Shown here in pieces: positions 16,141-25,471 of a stretch of DNA of 64,000 bases. The notes beneath the pieces were generated by a model. The model ran no database searches, was not told the DNA's origin, and saw nothing but the letters and a program-made list of their open reading frames with translations. Position 1 is the stretch's first letter. Each line of letters starts with the position of its first letter. The position numbers and the translations under genes were made by a program. Where the stretch lies: NCBI GenBank assembly GCA_002347265.1, contig DDYB01000020.1, positions 1 to 64,000 on the forward strand, in the 5' to 3' direction. The DNA is from Desulfobacteraceae bacterium UBA2245. GTDB taxonomy: Bacteria > Desulfobacterota > Desulfobacteria > Desulfobacterales > UBA2245.

Positions 16141-19007
16141 CCCGGAAAGAATGGATGCAAACGGCTTCATTTGCAGCAGAAGAGGTTTATAAATATTTTC
16201 TTGGTGTGGTCGTGCAAGACCATGTGGTGAAAGATCGTGAAGAGATTGCGATAGGTGAAAAGACAAAAAGAAATGTTGATGCCGGGCTTTTTATAGATCC
16301 TCGTACAATTCGATTAATATCTATCAGCGGGAAAGGTGGGTACTCGTCCGATCCGGAGAAACAGAAGATCTATGATAAGTTTTTTAATATCAGCCTATTG
16401 GATCATCTTTTGTCTGTTACTCGTGGGGCTTTGGTTTTGTCGGCTTTAGACTTCATGGCGCAGAACCCTGCGATGGAGCTGGCGGTTTTGAAACGCAGGC
16501 TGTTTGTCGTAGCGGTGATCGCGTTCATGCATGACCTTGACAAAGATCTGGATCTCGACCGGAATGCGCTCATCGAAATTACAGTATTAGAAGAGCGAAT
16601 GAAACGTTACGGTATTAATGAGTTTTTAAGCCTGAGCCAAGTAGAGCTTTCAGCTGATCAACTTCGGTATTTAATCGAGAAAGTGGAATCGACTCAAGCT
16701 CACCGTCATGAGCCTGATATTTTACCGCCACGGGATTTTGAGTTGCTTCCTCTCTACGTCCGGTTAGCTGATAAGCTTGATGGAGCATGGCTTTCTTCCG
16801 ACCCGGAAACCGGTGGGATTCAAGGCGTGTTGAAACGTCTTCGGGAAGATAATAGCTGTCTGAGAAGCGAACTTTTAAAGGAATGGAAAGAAGTCCTCTT
16901 GTTTGACCCCCATCACCCATTCCTGCTGGACGAATTTCAGCGCTGGCTTTCGCTTTACAGCATTCGAATTTTTGGAATCCCCCCTCTCGTTGAGGTGCAT
17001 CACGATGGCTATCTCTTTTTGTTATTGCCAGGGCAAAGTTATGACGACATCGTGGAAAAAACTGTAAATTCGATGACGAACTGGCTTCCTTTAAATTTGA
17101 AAATAGATATATCAAATCGAGGAATACCTTCGCTTTATAATGGACAACCCTCGCATGCCGACTTGGTTTCATTCATTGAAACATTATCCCAGAAAAACCT
17201 CAGCGATCTGTTTCGTGTGAAGCGAGAACTAATGAATTCTTTACGAAATCCGCTGAATAAAATGCTTTCAGATATCAGTCTGCAACCCAACTGGCCTCAG
17301 AAAGCTGCTGGTGCGTTGGTCACGCTATATTCTTCCTTTGCCAACTTGGATGCAATGGATTTCGAGCACCTTCATCGGGCTGCCCATCTAGTGCTGTTGC
17401 TTAACCTAAAGGTTAAAGGGAATCCAAAAGATTGCATTCCAAACTATACCGAGAGGGAATTAAAGCTCCTTGAGCTGGTAGGGATGGATCGTCCGGATTG
17501 GATAAATGAAATTGGGGACGATGCCTCTCGCAGGACGGTTACCGGCCTCTGGGTTACAGCCTTGGCAGCCCGAAATGAAGAAGTCTTAAAAAAAATATGG
17601 AACGAAGATTCGGGACTTTTAAGGAAATGGCTTATTGGAGACGGAAAGATCCCTGGTTTTAATCAATTCTTCCCGGGAGATAGTGCGGTGATCATAGACG
17701 ACTTATCCCGTCGGTTACACCAGTTGCTTGAAGGTAGACGGATTGTAACCAGCGATGAGAAAGCTATGGGGAGATGTTTGTTTACTAATGAGCCCGTTCC
17801 GTTCAACCAGACCATTGATCAGGCGCTCGGACTATATGGTGTAAAAGTGTCTGCCTTTTCAGGGAGAGATGGCCGTCCCGAGTCGATTACTTCTGAGAGA
17901 GCCCATACCAACGTGGGCTATACCAGCATCATAGAACATAAATTGCGCGCTCAAGTTAATAAAGAACAAGGGGGTAAAGATGGGGGCGTGGCAACCTTGA
18001 TTTCTTCTCCAACAACCAGCGGCCTGTTCGGCGGGCTCGCTATTACAGATGATAAATCGATGGGGGCGATGTCTTTGTATGATTTGAACCGCTTGGAAAT
18101 TAAAAAAGGTAAGGTACTGAAAGGCGCTGAAATGTATCAGGGACGTTACAGAATGGCTAGAATGGTGCGGATTCCGGAATCCCTTAAAGGCCAGGTTAAT
18201 ACATTTCGAATGATGCTAATTGCTTCTCGACGCTTGGGGCGACCCATCCATGTTTTTCGTGGTTTGCCAATGCTTCAACGGTCGTTTTTTTATTTTGACG
18301 CCATGCCGAAAACCTTGTGCGATCTTTTAGGCGGAAACTCTCTGCGGATTGAGCAGATACCGGTAGCCCTTAAACGACTGGAAATCGCCCAAAAATTGAT
18401 CGAAACAAATGGCCTCGGTTACGATGTTCTGAAAATGTATACAAATCGCGTTACGAAATTCGGCGCAATTTGTTTGTCGTATTGCTACCTGAGAGACGGG
18501 GAGGATAAAGCAACATATCTGCTCATTGATCTCTATAAGGAATTTTTAACTTATATGGAGGGAAAAGCATCCATGGATGAAAAAGACGGAGCTTTGGTGC
18601 GTTTTGGTGTTGCTGCTGCCGGTATTCAACAGAACCCTGGAGGGCGGGCTTCGACAAGTGAAGAATTGCTGGTTTTCAAACTTTGCCTTGAAGCGGTTAA
18701 CCATGCTCGCCGTAACGACCAAGATGATGAGAAATCTTTAGTTTATGCGGTTGCAGGTGAACTGGAAACCAATCTTGTCAGAAAACAAAAAGCGGCCGCA
18801 AAGAAATGGCGGGATGAAAAGAGTCTGATTGACGGGTGCTTTAATGTGGCGGAGCTGTTTGTCAAAGAAGTTTGGTTAGGTGTATTGAAAGGCAAAGCCC
18901 CCAGCCAAAAGAGCAGGCGCGTTTTATCCAGTATTTACAGAATGGCATTTTTAAAAACTCACAGAGAGCATTCTCAAGAAAAAACCTACCAACAACCATC
19001 TGAATAA
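16137..19007 (+). CDS. cas10d: Cas10d/Csc3-like large subunit with HD nuclease domain (type I-D)
   Basis: This 956-residue protein starts at the ATG overlapping the cas6 stop. An HD-type phosphohydrolase domain is at the N-terminus: HDLDKD with His132-Asp133, a later HRHEPD, and VRLADKLDGAW. In type I-D the HD nuclease sits in Cas10d and not in Cas3, and the helicase at 20643-22613 indeed lacks one. The central part (RCLFTNEPVPF..., TLISSPTTSGLFGG, HVFRGLPMLQRSFFYFDAMP) follows the Csc3 pattern, and the C-terminal quarter is helical like a small-subunit domain. No GGDD cyclase motif was seen, as expected for Cas10d. Its role is target binding with the Cascade-like complex and DNA cutting. Subtype rests on domain layout and neighbours. 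Confidence 0.82.
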   Translation: MTRKEWMQTASFAAEEVYKYFLGVVVQDHVVKDREEIAIGEKTKRNVDAGLFIDPRTIRLISISGKGGYSSDPEKQKIYDKFFNISLLDHLLSVTRGALVLSALDFMAQNPAMELAVLKRRLFVVAVIAFMHDLDKDLDLDRNALIEITVLEERMKRYGINEFLSLSQVELSADQLRYLIEKVESTQAHRHEPDILPPRDFELLPLYVRLADKLDGAWLSSDPETGGIQGVLKRLREDNSCLRSELLKEWKEVLLFDPHHPFLLDEFQRWLSLYSIRIFGIPPLVEVHHDGYLFLLLPGQSYDDIVEKTVNSMTNWLPLNLKIDISNRGIPSLYNGQPSHADLVSFIETLSQKNLSDLFRVKRELMNSLRNPLNKMLSDISLQPNWPQKAAGALVTLYSSFANLDAMDFEHLHRAAHLVLLLNLKVKGNPKDCIPNYTERELKLLELVGMDRPDWINEIGDDASRRTVTGLWVTALAARNEEVLKKIWNEDSGLLRKWLIGDGKIPGFNQFFPGDSAVIIDDLSRRLHQLLEGRRIVTSDEKAMGRCLFTNEPVPFNQTIDQALGLYGVKVSAFSGRDGRPESITSERAHTNVGYTSIIEHKLRAQVNKEQGGKDGGVATLISSPTTSGLFGGLAITDDKSMGAMSLYDLNRLEIKKGKVLKGAEMYQGRYRMARMVRIPESLKGQVNTFRMMLIASRRLGRPIHVFRGLPMLQRSFFYFDAMPKTLCDLLGGNSLRIEQIPVALKRLEIAQKLIETNGLGYDVLKMYTNRVTKFGAICLSYCYLRDGEDKATYLLIDLYKEFLTYMEGKASMDEKDGALVRFGVAAAGIQQNPGGRASTSEELLVFKLCLEAVNHARRNDQDDEKSLVYAVAGELETNLVRKQKAAAKKWRDEKSLIDGCFNVAELFVKEVWLGVLKGKAPSQKSRRVLSSIYRMAFLKTHREHSQEKTYQQPSE

Positions 19008-19021
19008 AGGAGCGATATCAC

Positions 19022-20020
19022 ATGAAAGAACTGACCAAATACCTTGGAGATATTGATCATCTTGTTGATAGCAGCACGGATGGAAAGAACGATTATATTC
19101 ACCCAGCTTTGAAAAATATTGGCAGCGTTACTTTGGTAACGATTCGGGAAGCTGTGGCACCCGTGGTTTTTAGAAACGCGGAACAGGAGATTACAGACAT
19201 AGAGTGTGGTGAAGATCTCTATGTCCGGGCCGTACCAAATAAGTTTAAGTATCCGGAAAAAGGTAGAGGGCTCCAGATTTTAAGGGCCTACGGCGTCGGA
19301 GGCCGATTGCCTCAAAACAAGACGGTATTGCGTAAAGACCAGAAACCTTCGGATGCCTTTGACCTCAACACATTGGTGTTTGGTGATTCTGCAAACCACG
19401 ACACCCGTATTCTTCCAGTTCGGGCTGCGGTCAATTATTCTGATGGACTTAGCCTGTTGCCCAAGCATCTATGTGTTGACGAATCGTTTCATGTTCGGGC
19501 AATGGAGGATGGCACGTTATTTGACGCAGAAACTGAAAAAAACAGTGATAATTTGTTTTCCCGCCATTTTATTGTGCCGGGAACGCTTTTGGTACAGGTT
19601 CTTTCCACACGCGGAAAGGTCCTTCCTGTTGAGGGTTTGGATCACCTTCTGCTTTCGATGGGTATTGCCGGTCTATATGGAGGGCAAACCGCTGTTACCG
19701 GTGTAAACATCCGCACCCATATGGTTGGTATTTATGGATCTAAATTTGAACGCCCCCTTGCTTCACCTTATGAGCTGCTGAAATCTTTGGATGCCCGTGT
19801 TGACAGAACAAACCTGCAGTCAGTTATTCAGGGTATCCATGAAATGATGGAAAAGGTACATGAAACCAGTCTGGGTTCAGAGCCCCTGCAAGCATATCAG
19901 CAAAAGCTGGTAGATGCATTTGAATCAGATAAATCGGCTTTAAAGGACCAGTATATTCGCGTGGCGAAAAAAATAAGTGAACTTTTCGATAGCTGGTTCG
20001 GAACGGGGAAAACGAAATGA
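19022..20020 (+). CDS. csc2: Csc2 (Cas7-type crRNA backbone subunit, type I-D)
   Basis: This 332-residue protein, in the position and size of Csc2 (Cas7d), forms the helical backbone along the crRNA. The stretches SVTLVTIREAVAPVVFRNAEQE near the N-terminus, SRHFIVPGTLLVQVLSTRG and GLYGGQTAVTGVNIRTHMVG are consistent with a Cas7-like RRM with an inserted domain. The ATG is preceded by AAAGGAG. The stop overlaps the csc1 start by ATGA, showing tight coupling. The recognition depends strongly on context, since Cas7 sequences diverge widely. Confidence 0.8.
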   Translation: MKELTKYLGDIDHLVDSSTDGKNDYIHPALKNIGSVTLVTIREAVAPVVFRNAEQEITDIECGEDLYVRAVPNKFKYPEKGRGLQILRAYGVGGRLPQNKTVLRKDQKPSDAFDLNTLVFGDSANHDTRILPVRAAVNYSDGLSLLPKHLCVDESFHVRAMEDGTLFDAETEKNSDNLFSRHFIVPGTLLVQVLSTRGKVLPVEGLDHLLLSMGIAGLYGGQTAVTGVNIRTHMVGIYGSKFERPLASPYELLKSLDARVDRTNLQSVIQGIHEMMEKVHETSLGSEPLQAYQQKLVDAFESDKSALKDQYIRVAKKISELFDSWFGTGKTK

Positions 20021-20652
20021 AATGTATCGGTATAGAGGCAAAAAGCCTGACTCCATTTTGTTACCATAGCTTAATGGTCCAAAGCGGTACTGCCACCTTG
20101 CCTGAACTTATCAGTGACTGCGCTGTCGCTTTCGGATTGGCCGCAACGCTGGGTATGACGGCAGCCCAAACCGCGCTGCCCGCAAAAAACTACCGCACCC
20201 ATCTGAAAGCCATGCCTTACTGGACATCTGTGTTTGTAACAGATTCACCGAGGCTTTTGCCGCCGTTGGTTCGAAGGCTTAACCTGGATGCTGAAGCTGG
20301 AATTCAGGAAAAGATCCAGAACGTCGCAAAAAAGGGGAATCTAAAGGATTTTTTTTACACACAGGAAGTGCCGTCAGATCAGGTATTTAGAGGCGTGGTG
20401 TTTGGCATAAACGGGTTCGATCCTTTCACCTATGCTGGTGAAAAGGAATTGGTCATTCGAATCGGACTTCACCGTAACGGCATGGTCCTTTTAAAACAAA
20501 CGGAGAATATTCCGCTGATTCGATTGAACGCAAATACAGCGGCATTATTTCAGCGGGAATTGCCCGTTGAAAGATTTTGTCTGCATAATATTCAGCTGAC
20601 CCCCTGGCTCGGTCCGAAAGAAGCCGCGGAAGAGGTCTCTCAATGGAAATAA
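20017..20652 (+). CDS. csc1: Csc1 (Cas5-type subunit, type I-D)
   Basis: This 211-residue protein would cap the 5' end of the crRNA in the type I-D effector. It has the beta-rich RAMP start (MKCIGIEAKSLTPF), the helix LISDCAVAFGLAATLGM that recalls the Csc1 pattern, and the short FRGVVFGINGFDPFTY segment. Length fits Csc1 (200-260). It overlaps csc2 by four bases and cas3' by ten, inside the same operon. Assignment rests more on position than on sequence. Confidence 0.75.
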   Translation: MKCIGIEAKSLTPFCYHSLMVQSGTATLPELISDCAVAFGLAATLGMTAAQTALPAKNYRTHLKAMPYWTSVFVTDSPRLLPPLVRRLNLDAEAGIQEKIQNVAKKGNLKDFFYTQEVPSDQVFRGVVFGINGFDPFTYAGEKELVIRIGLHRNGMVLLKQTENIPLIRLNANTAALFQRELPVERFCLHNIQLTPWLGPKEAAEEVSQWK

Positions 20653-22613
20653 CGGTTGTTCGTCATTGTGTATGGCGGGATCCGGAATCCGGTCTTTCGA
20701 CGCTACAGAAAGTACTCCTCGAATGCATGGAAAAAGTTCGTATCGCCGAAGCCCCGACCGGGGCGGGCAAGAGTTATGCGTTTCAACGGGCCATAATAAA
20801 AGGCGAACGGGTATTGTTTATTGTCCCTACTCGGCGTTTGGCCCAAAACCTTCTTGCAGGGCTCTCAGGTTCACTGGTTCGGGACTGCGGTTGGAGCGAT
20901 GAGGCGGTATTCGCAAAACTTGCGCTCTGGAATTCTGATGAAACGCAGCGTTTGAAGGCCTCCGGGGAAACGAATATTGGTGCGCGACGCATACGTGAGA
21001 TTTATGGCCTGAATCCCGCCATGGAAGGCGGGGAGATGATCATCGCGGTACCGGAAGTTGTCAGTCAACTTTTGCTTCGATACAAGCCAGAAAAGGGGCA
21101 AAATGATGTCGGTATTTTTGATATATTGAATGGGTTTGAACATATTGTATTTGATGAGTTTCACACCATATCACCGCGGGGATTTGGTTTGGCCGGTCTT
21201 TTCGCTAAAATGACCGCGGAGTATTCGTCAAGTCGAGCCAAAGTTACCTTTCTTTCAGCCACACCACTTGATATCGCTTCAGTTTTGCAGCGATTGGAGG
21301 TGCCAGAACAGGAGATTGTGCATATCCATGAGGAGTTGGTACTCGACGGCAGGGTTGTCCATGGTGATGTCAGGCTGAGTCTTCACCAAGAAGTAAGTAT
21401 GATTGATTTGGTCAAAGATCGGATGGCCGAAATCCAAAAAGAAGTCGCGCGGGGTCGACAAGTGGTCGTTATTTATAACGCATTATCCGATCTCCAACGC
21501 CATCTTGCTCCGCTTGAGCAAATTTTTCGGGAAAAGGGTATCGAAGCTGGGCAAACGCTTGTTATTGACAGCATCGATGACTCAAGAGTTCAACAAAAAG
21601 AGGGAGGTTTTTTTGCTTTTGGGAGGCATCAAGACCCCGAAAAGTTTAAAATTCTAATCGCAACAGCCAGTGTCGAGATGGGGGTCACTTTCAACGCTGA
21701 CCTCTTGATTATGGAGCCGGGCTTTGAACCAATGAACTTTCTTCAACGATACGGCAGGGCAGCCCGGGGAGACCATGACGGGCATGTAATTGTCCGCTTT
21801 GACGACGGAATTTTGAACAAACAGAATTGGTTTCGTAGCGTTAAGAAATGGGTGGAGATAAAACAGGGCCAGCGAGTAGGAATTTTGGAACTTACACATA
21901 TTCTGACTGAATCTTACCAAAAGCGCTTTCAGAATTGTTCAGAAGATGTATCGAAGCATTTCGGGCGACTGCCTATCCGGGCAGCCTACTCAGCAGGGCT
22001 TTACTGGAATGTTTTGATGGGCCACTTCAGTAATCGAGGGCACAGGTGGAAGCGTTTCCATGATCTTCAGCCGCAGCCGGCAAAGCAGGTATACCGATTG
22101 TTGGCAAAGGTCCGGGAAATGACATCGGATTGCATTTTTAGAGATTCTGTCGGGGAATGGTGTAACCGTTTTGAGCATGAGGCTAGGACGCTTCGGGATA
22201 TTGGCAAGGGAATTCGGGTGGTGGAAGAAGACGGAGCTGCGTGTTACGTTCAGGAACTTTGGCTTCGCAGGAACACGGATATTTTGGATAGGTTTCCGCT
22301 TGTAGTAGCAGAAGATGGTGTTGAAGAGATTCGAATCAGAGGAACGCTTCAAAAAAATCTTTTAGAAAAAAAGCGTTTTATTCAAACGGTCCGCAATGCC
22401 AGATTCCCGCAAACTTCTTATGTAATTCCTATAAAAGATGATTCGCGGTTGATCGCCAATTGGTGCCGCGAATTCAAAGAAATATCAGGCCGAGAATGTC
22501 TTGCATGGAAACTCTATCCGGAATCGATGGGGGCCGCGGAGCTGCTCGTTAAACTGACCGGATTGGTGGTGAGCGATGATATGGAACTGGTGGCAAGCTG
22601 CGGCATTTTATGA
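20643..22613 (+). CDS. cas3: Cas3' helicase (no HD domain)
   Basis: This 656-residue superfamily 2 helicase unwinds target DNA after the effector forms an R-loop. Walker A is APTGAGKS (residues 37-44), the DEAH-type box is DEFH (171-174), motif III is LSATPLD, and the second RecA domain ends with FLQRYGRAARGDHDG, a standard motif VI. It has no HD nuclease domain at either end, which is the type I-D arrangement because the HD is in Cas10d. The last 200 residues are a helical accessory part. It starts inside csc1 and is overlapped by cas4. Confidence 0.88.
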   Translation: MEITVVRHCVWRDPESGLSTLQKVLLECMEKVRIAEAPTGAGKSYAFQRAIIKGERVLFIVPTRRLAQNLLAGLSGSLVRDCGWSDEAVFAKLALWNSDETQRLKASGETNIGARRIREIYGLNPAMEGGEMIIAVPEVVSQLLLRYKPEKGQNDVGIFDILNGFEHIVFDEFHTISPRGFGLAGLFAKMTAEYSSSRAKVTFLSATPLDIASVLQRLEVPEQEIVHIHEELVLDGRVVHGDVRLSLHQEVSMIDLVKDRMAEIQKEVARGRQVVVIYNALSDLQRHLAPLEQIFREKGIEAGQTLVIDSIDDSRVQQKEGGFFAFGRHQDPEKFKILIATASVEMGVTFNADLLIMEPGFEPMNFLQRYGRAARGDHDGHVIVRFDDGILNKQNWFRSVKKWVEIKQGQRVGILELTHILTESYQKRFQNCSEDVSKHFGRLPIRAAYSAGLYWNVLMGHFSNRGHRWKRFHDLQPQPAKQVYRLLAKVREMTSDCIFRDSVGEWCNRFEHEARTLRDIGKGIRVVEEDGAACYVQELWLRRNTDILDRFPLVVAEDGVEEIRIRGTLQKNLLEKKRFIQTVRNARFPQTSYVIPIKDDSRLIANWCREFKEISGRECLAWKLYPESMGAAELLVKLTGLVVSDDMELVASCGIL

Positions 22614-23118
22614 TCGGGTGGACCGGCTTGGACTTCACGGCCTGCACTTTCAGCATGTGGCTCTTTGCGACCGTCGAGCTTGGTTGTTCCTTCATAATGT
22701 GAATTTTGCCCAATGGTACGGTCGAGTTCAAATCGGGACGGCTCGACATTCCACGAGTTATGCGCGGGACCGATCGACAGACGGTCTTTTTGGACTTTCT
22801 CCTGACCGAATCGATTGGGAAAATTTTGTCATTTATGAAAATAAAGGGACTTCCGGCGCTAAAGTGGCATCAGATAACCAGACTGCATTTTATGCTGTAA
22901 TGCTTTCGATCGCAACGGGGTGTGACTGGAAAGCCGTAACGCATGTTTTGTCTTCCCGCCGTCGTCGTGAAGTTTTGATAAATGAAAAGCGTTTGGAAAG
23001 TCTGTGGAAGGCTTCTGAACGTTTGGAATCCCTTTCAGAAAGAGATGCGATTCCGAATTCCCCTCGTATCCCCCTTTGTGCTAAATGCTCCGCTGCTTCT
23101 TTTTGCGGAAATGATTGA
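22576..23118 (+). CDS. cas4: Cas4 exonuclease / PAM-processing adaptation protein
   Basis: This 180-residue RecB-like iron-sulfur nuclease trims prespacers and helps choose the PAM. The four cluster cysteines are present: Cys31 in VALCDRRAWLF, and Cys168, Cys171 and Cys177 in the C-terminal CAKCSAASFC. Nuclease residues are visible as the H in GTARHSTSY and the E..K pair in VIYENKG, followed by Q and Y at the expected spacing. The ATG at 22576 overlaps the end of cas3'; a GTG at 22618 just after the cas3' stop is an alternative start. Cas4 appears intact, but its partner Cas1 is truncated and Cas2 is missing. Confidence 0.87.
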   Translation: MIWNWWQAAAFYDRVDRLGLHGLHFQHVALCDRRAWLFLHNVNFAQWYGRVQIGTARHSTSYARDRSTDGLFGLSPDRIDWENFVIYENKGTSGAKVASDNQTAFYAVMLSIATGCDWKAVTHVLSSRRRREVLINEKRLESLWKASERLESLSERDAIPNSPRIPLCAKCSAASFCGND

Positions 23119-23130
23119 AAGGATCGTATC

Positions 23131-23820
23131 ATGGAGACGTTGTTTATATCTCGGGAAGCCCATTTGAAACGGAGAGATAACACGCTTTTCATTACTCTCG
23201 ATGGCCGGTCCAAATCTTTTCCCATTGAGAAAATCCGTCATCTGGTGCTCCTGTCGGAGAGCAGTATGAATTCAAACTTGCTTTGCCTTTGTGGTACGCA
23301 TGGTGTTCGCATATCCATATTTGATTATTATGGGTATTTCAAAGGGTCATTTGAGCCGATTGACCAGAATCCATCCGGGCGAGTGAAAATGGCCCAGGCC
23401 CGTTCAATTTTGGATAACGGCGACCAAATTTTGATTGCGAGAGAGGTTGTTCGAGGGGCCGCTCATAATAAGCGGGCCAATTTGCTGTATTACCGGTATC
23501 GCGGTGTTGAGCAAATGGGTGAAGCCATTATTCAAATGGAAAAGCTTATGAATCGTATCTCCAAGGCCGGTGACAGATCAGAACTGATGGGGATCGAAGG
23601 TAATTTGCATCAGATTTATTACAGTGCATGGAAATGGATTGATCCCGCTCTGGATTTTGGGAGAAGAGTAAGAAGGCCGCCGAACAATCCGACCAACTGT
23701 TTAATATCTTTTCTGAATCAGATGACATATACGGTTGCGCGTCACGAAATCTTTAAAACTTTGACGCGGCCCTGCCTGAAATCCACAGCGACGATGATTT
23801 ATCCCCATGAGGGGTTGTGA
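23131..23820 (+). pseudogene. cas1: Truncated Cas1 integrase running into the CRISPR array
   Basis: Cas1 integrates new spacers and is normally about 320-340 residues. This one is 229. The N-terminal beta domain and the start of the helical domain are normal, including the first catalytic Glu (E156 in GIEGNLHQIYY) and NPTNCLISFLNQMTYTVARH. Similarity ends at EIFKT (residue 210, base 23760), just before the segment that should supply the catalytic His and Asp (a family pattern like P-T-I-S-Y-L-H-E-P and S-L-A-L-D). The next 33 bases have the size of a CRISPR spacer. Residues 222-229 (MIYPHEGL) are encoded by the first repeat, whose TGA ends the frame. Two of the three metal ligands are therefore gone and it cannot be an active integrase. 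No cas2 follows. Confidence 0.85.
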
Positions 23821-25033
23821 GATCATCGCGAACCCCGGAACGATCACGAAGAAGGTTGTTATTTATCCCCATGAGGGGTTGTGAGTCGAACCAATCCGCC
23901 GGACTACTCATGCCGTCTTTGTTATTTATCCCCATGAGGGGTTGTGAGACGGTCTTTTACAGCGACGATATCACCGACGCCACGGTTATTTATCCCCATG
24001 AGGGGTTGTGAGTTCCAAGTCAGATAACACGCGGTCGAGTTCCATGTGGTTATTTATCCCCATGAGGGGTTGTGAGGGGGCGACATAGACGGGTTCGGAC
24101 AGGATTTCCTCAAGTTATTTATCCCCATGAGGGGTTGTGAGTCGAAGATTATTACTATCGCATTCATGTCGTACCTTGTTATTTATCCCCATGAGGGGTT
24201 GTGAGATCACCCCTCTGGCGTGGCTGGAAGTTGGCGAGGTCGTTATTTATCCCCATGAGGGGTTGTGAGCCGGAACCGGCGTGAATTCCTCAACCCCCAC
24301 CGAGGTTATTTATCCCCATGAGGGGTTGTGAGTTGTACCAGGACTTAGGTTGCGGAAATATCCTCTCTTGTTATTTATCCCCATGAGGGGTTGTGAGGGC
24401 GAACCGATGGACATTATGATCGCGGGGGCATCAGTTATTTATCCCCATGAGGGGTTGTGAGCCCGGCGCAATTTACCTGCAACTCTGGGAATGCGGTTAT
24501 TTATCCCCATGAGGGGTTGTGAGACGGTACGGGCTGACGGCATCGATATCGACCCGGTGTTATTTATCCCCATGAGGGGTTGTGAGCCCTTCCTGATCGT
24601 TGCGTCTCGTAATTCACCTAAAGTTATTTATCCCCATGAGGGGTTGTGAGTTAGCGCCGCAAGCAGCAGCCTCTAAGCCAATTCTGGTTATTTATCCCCA
24701 TGAGGGGTTGTGAGACGCCGGAGGGGATGTCGACAATCTCCAGCCGCCAGGTTATTTATCCCCATGAGGGGTTGTGAGTTGAAAAAACAGTAAGCATTAT
24801 CTTTGCCGGGGTTGGTTATTTATCCCCATGAGGGGTTGTGAGGTCCAACTGCCGCCGACTGCATCCCCGTCGTTGCCATTATTTATCCCCATGAGGGGTT
24901 GTGAGCCGCACCCGTGCCGTTGCGGCGTGCCGATCCACGACGTTATTTATCCCCATGAGGGGTTGTGAGGACCGCCTGGAATGGTGCCGGGACGAGGCGA
25001 AGCTGGTTATTTATCCCCATGAGGGGTTGTGAG
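23794..25033 (+). CRISPR. CRISPR array, 20 repeats and 19 spacers
   Basis: A 28-base repeat, beginning GTTATTTATCCCC and ending GGGGTTGTGAG, occurs 20 times, with 19 spacers of 34-37 bases (period 62-65). Inside the repeat CCCC-ATGA-GGGG forms a small hairpin, and cutting after it would leave the 5' handle (G)TTGTGAG, typical of Cas6 processing and of this orientation. Repeats are identical apart from the first (23794-23821, two changes at positions 1 and 3) and the one at 24878-24905 (first base A). The array follows cas1 on the same strand with no leader. Spacer coordinates run from 23822-23857 to 24970-25005. None of the spacers was noticed to match another part of this window by eye. Confidence 0.98.
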
Positions 25034-25471
25034 AAGGTCGCCATCTTCAGCCTGACATGGGAAGTTCGGGACGTCCTTAAATAACTCAATAAAAAATCTG
25101 ATCAGCGGATCATCCGCTCGATCCGACAGGCGGGCTGGGTTCTTCGGACCGGCAACCGGAATTTATAAGAGGAAACCGCAGCCCGTTCCTGCCATAGCGA
25201 ATCAAAATAAACCACGGCCGGACCTCCCGGATCCGGAAAAACCATGCCGGCCAAACGCCTGCCCCTGTCCCGCCGCCGTTGAGCTTTGAAGCCATCGAAA
25301 CAACCCGCTTTCATTTTATTGGAAAACAGTATATGGAAAAAAATTTAAAGGGCTCCGACAGGCTTGTCTGCCAGCCTTGAACGCAGGATCGGCTCCGTTA
25401 TTCAGCCTGAAATCAGATGCGGCGTTCAAGAACGGGCAACCGGACCGATTCATGGAAAGGAAACTATCGTG
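25034..25471. other. Gap between CRISPR array and aspS
   Basis: About 36 bases after the last repeat are spacer-like and could be a last spacer whose following repeat was lost. Then comes a short AT-rich patch, a palindrome with AGCGGAT and ATCCGCT (25104-25118) flanked by GATC on both sides, and GC-rich DNA with no supportable gene. The aspS promoter should lie here, but no clear boxes were found. Confidence 0.5.

Noticed and set aside
23817..24011. Open frame through the first repeats of the array
   Set aside because: It is made of repeat units and spacers, giving the same short peptide again and again; not a gene.
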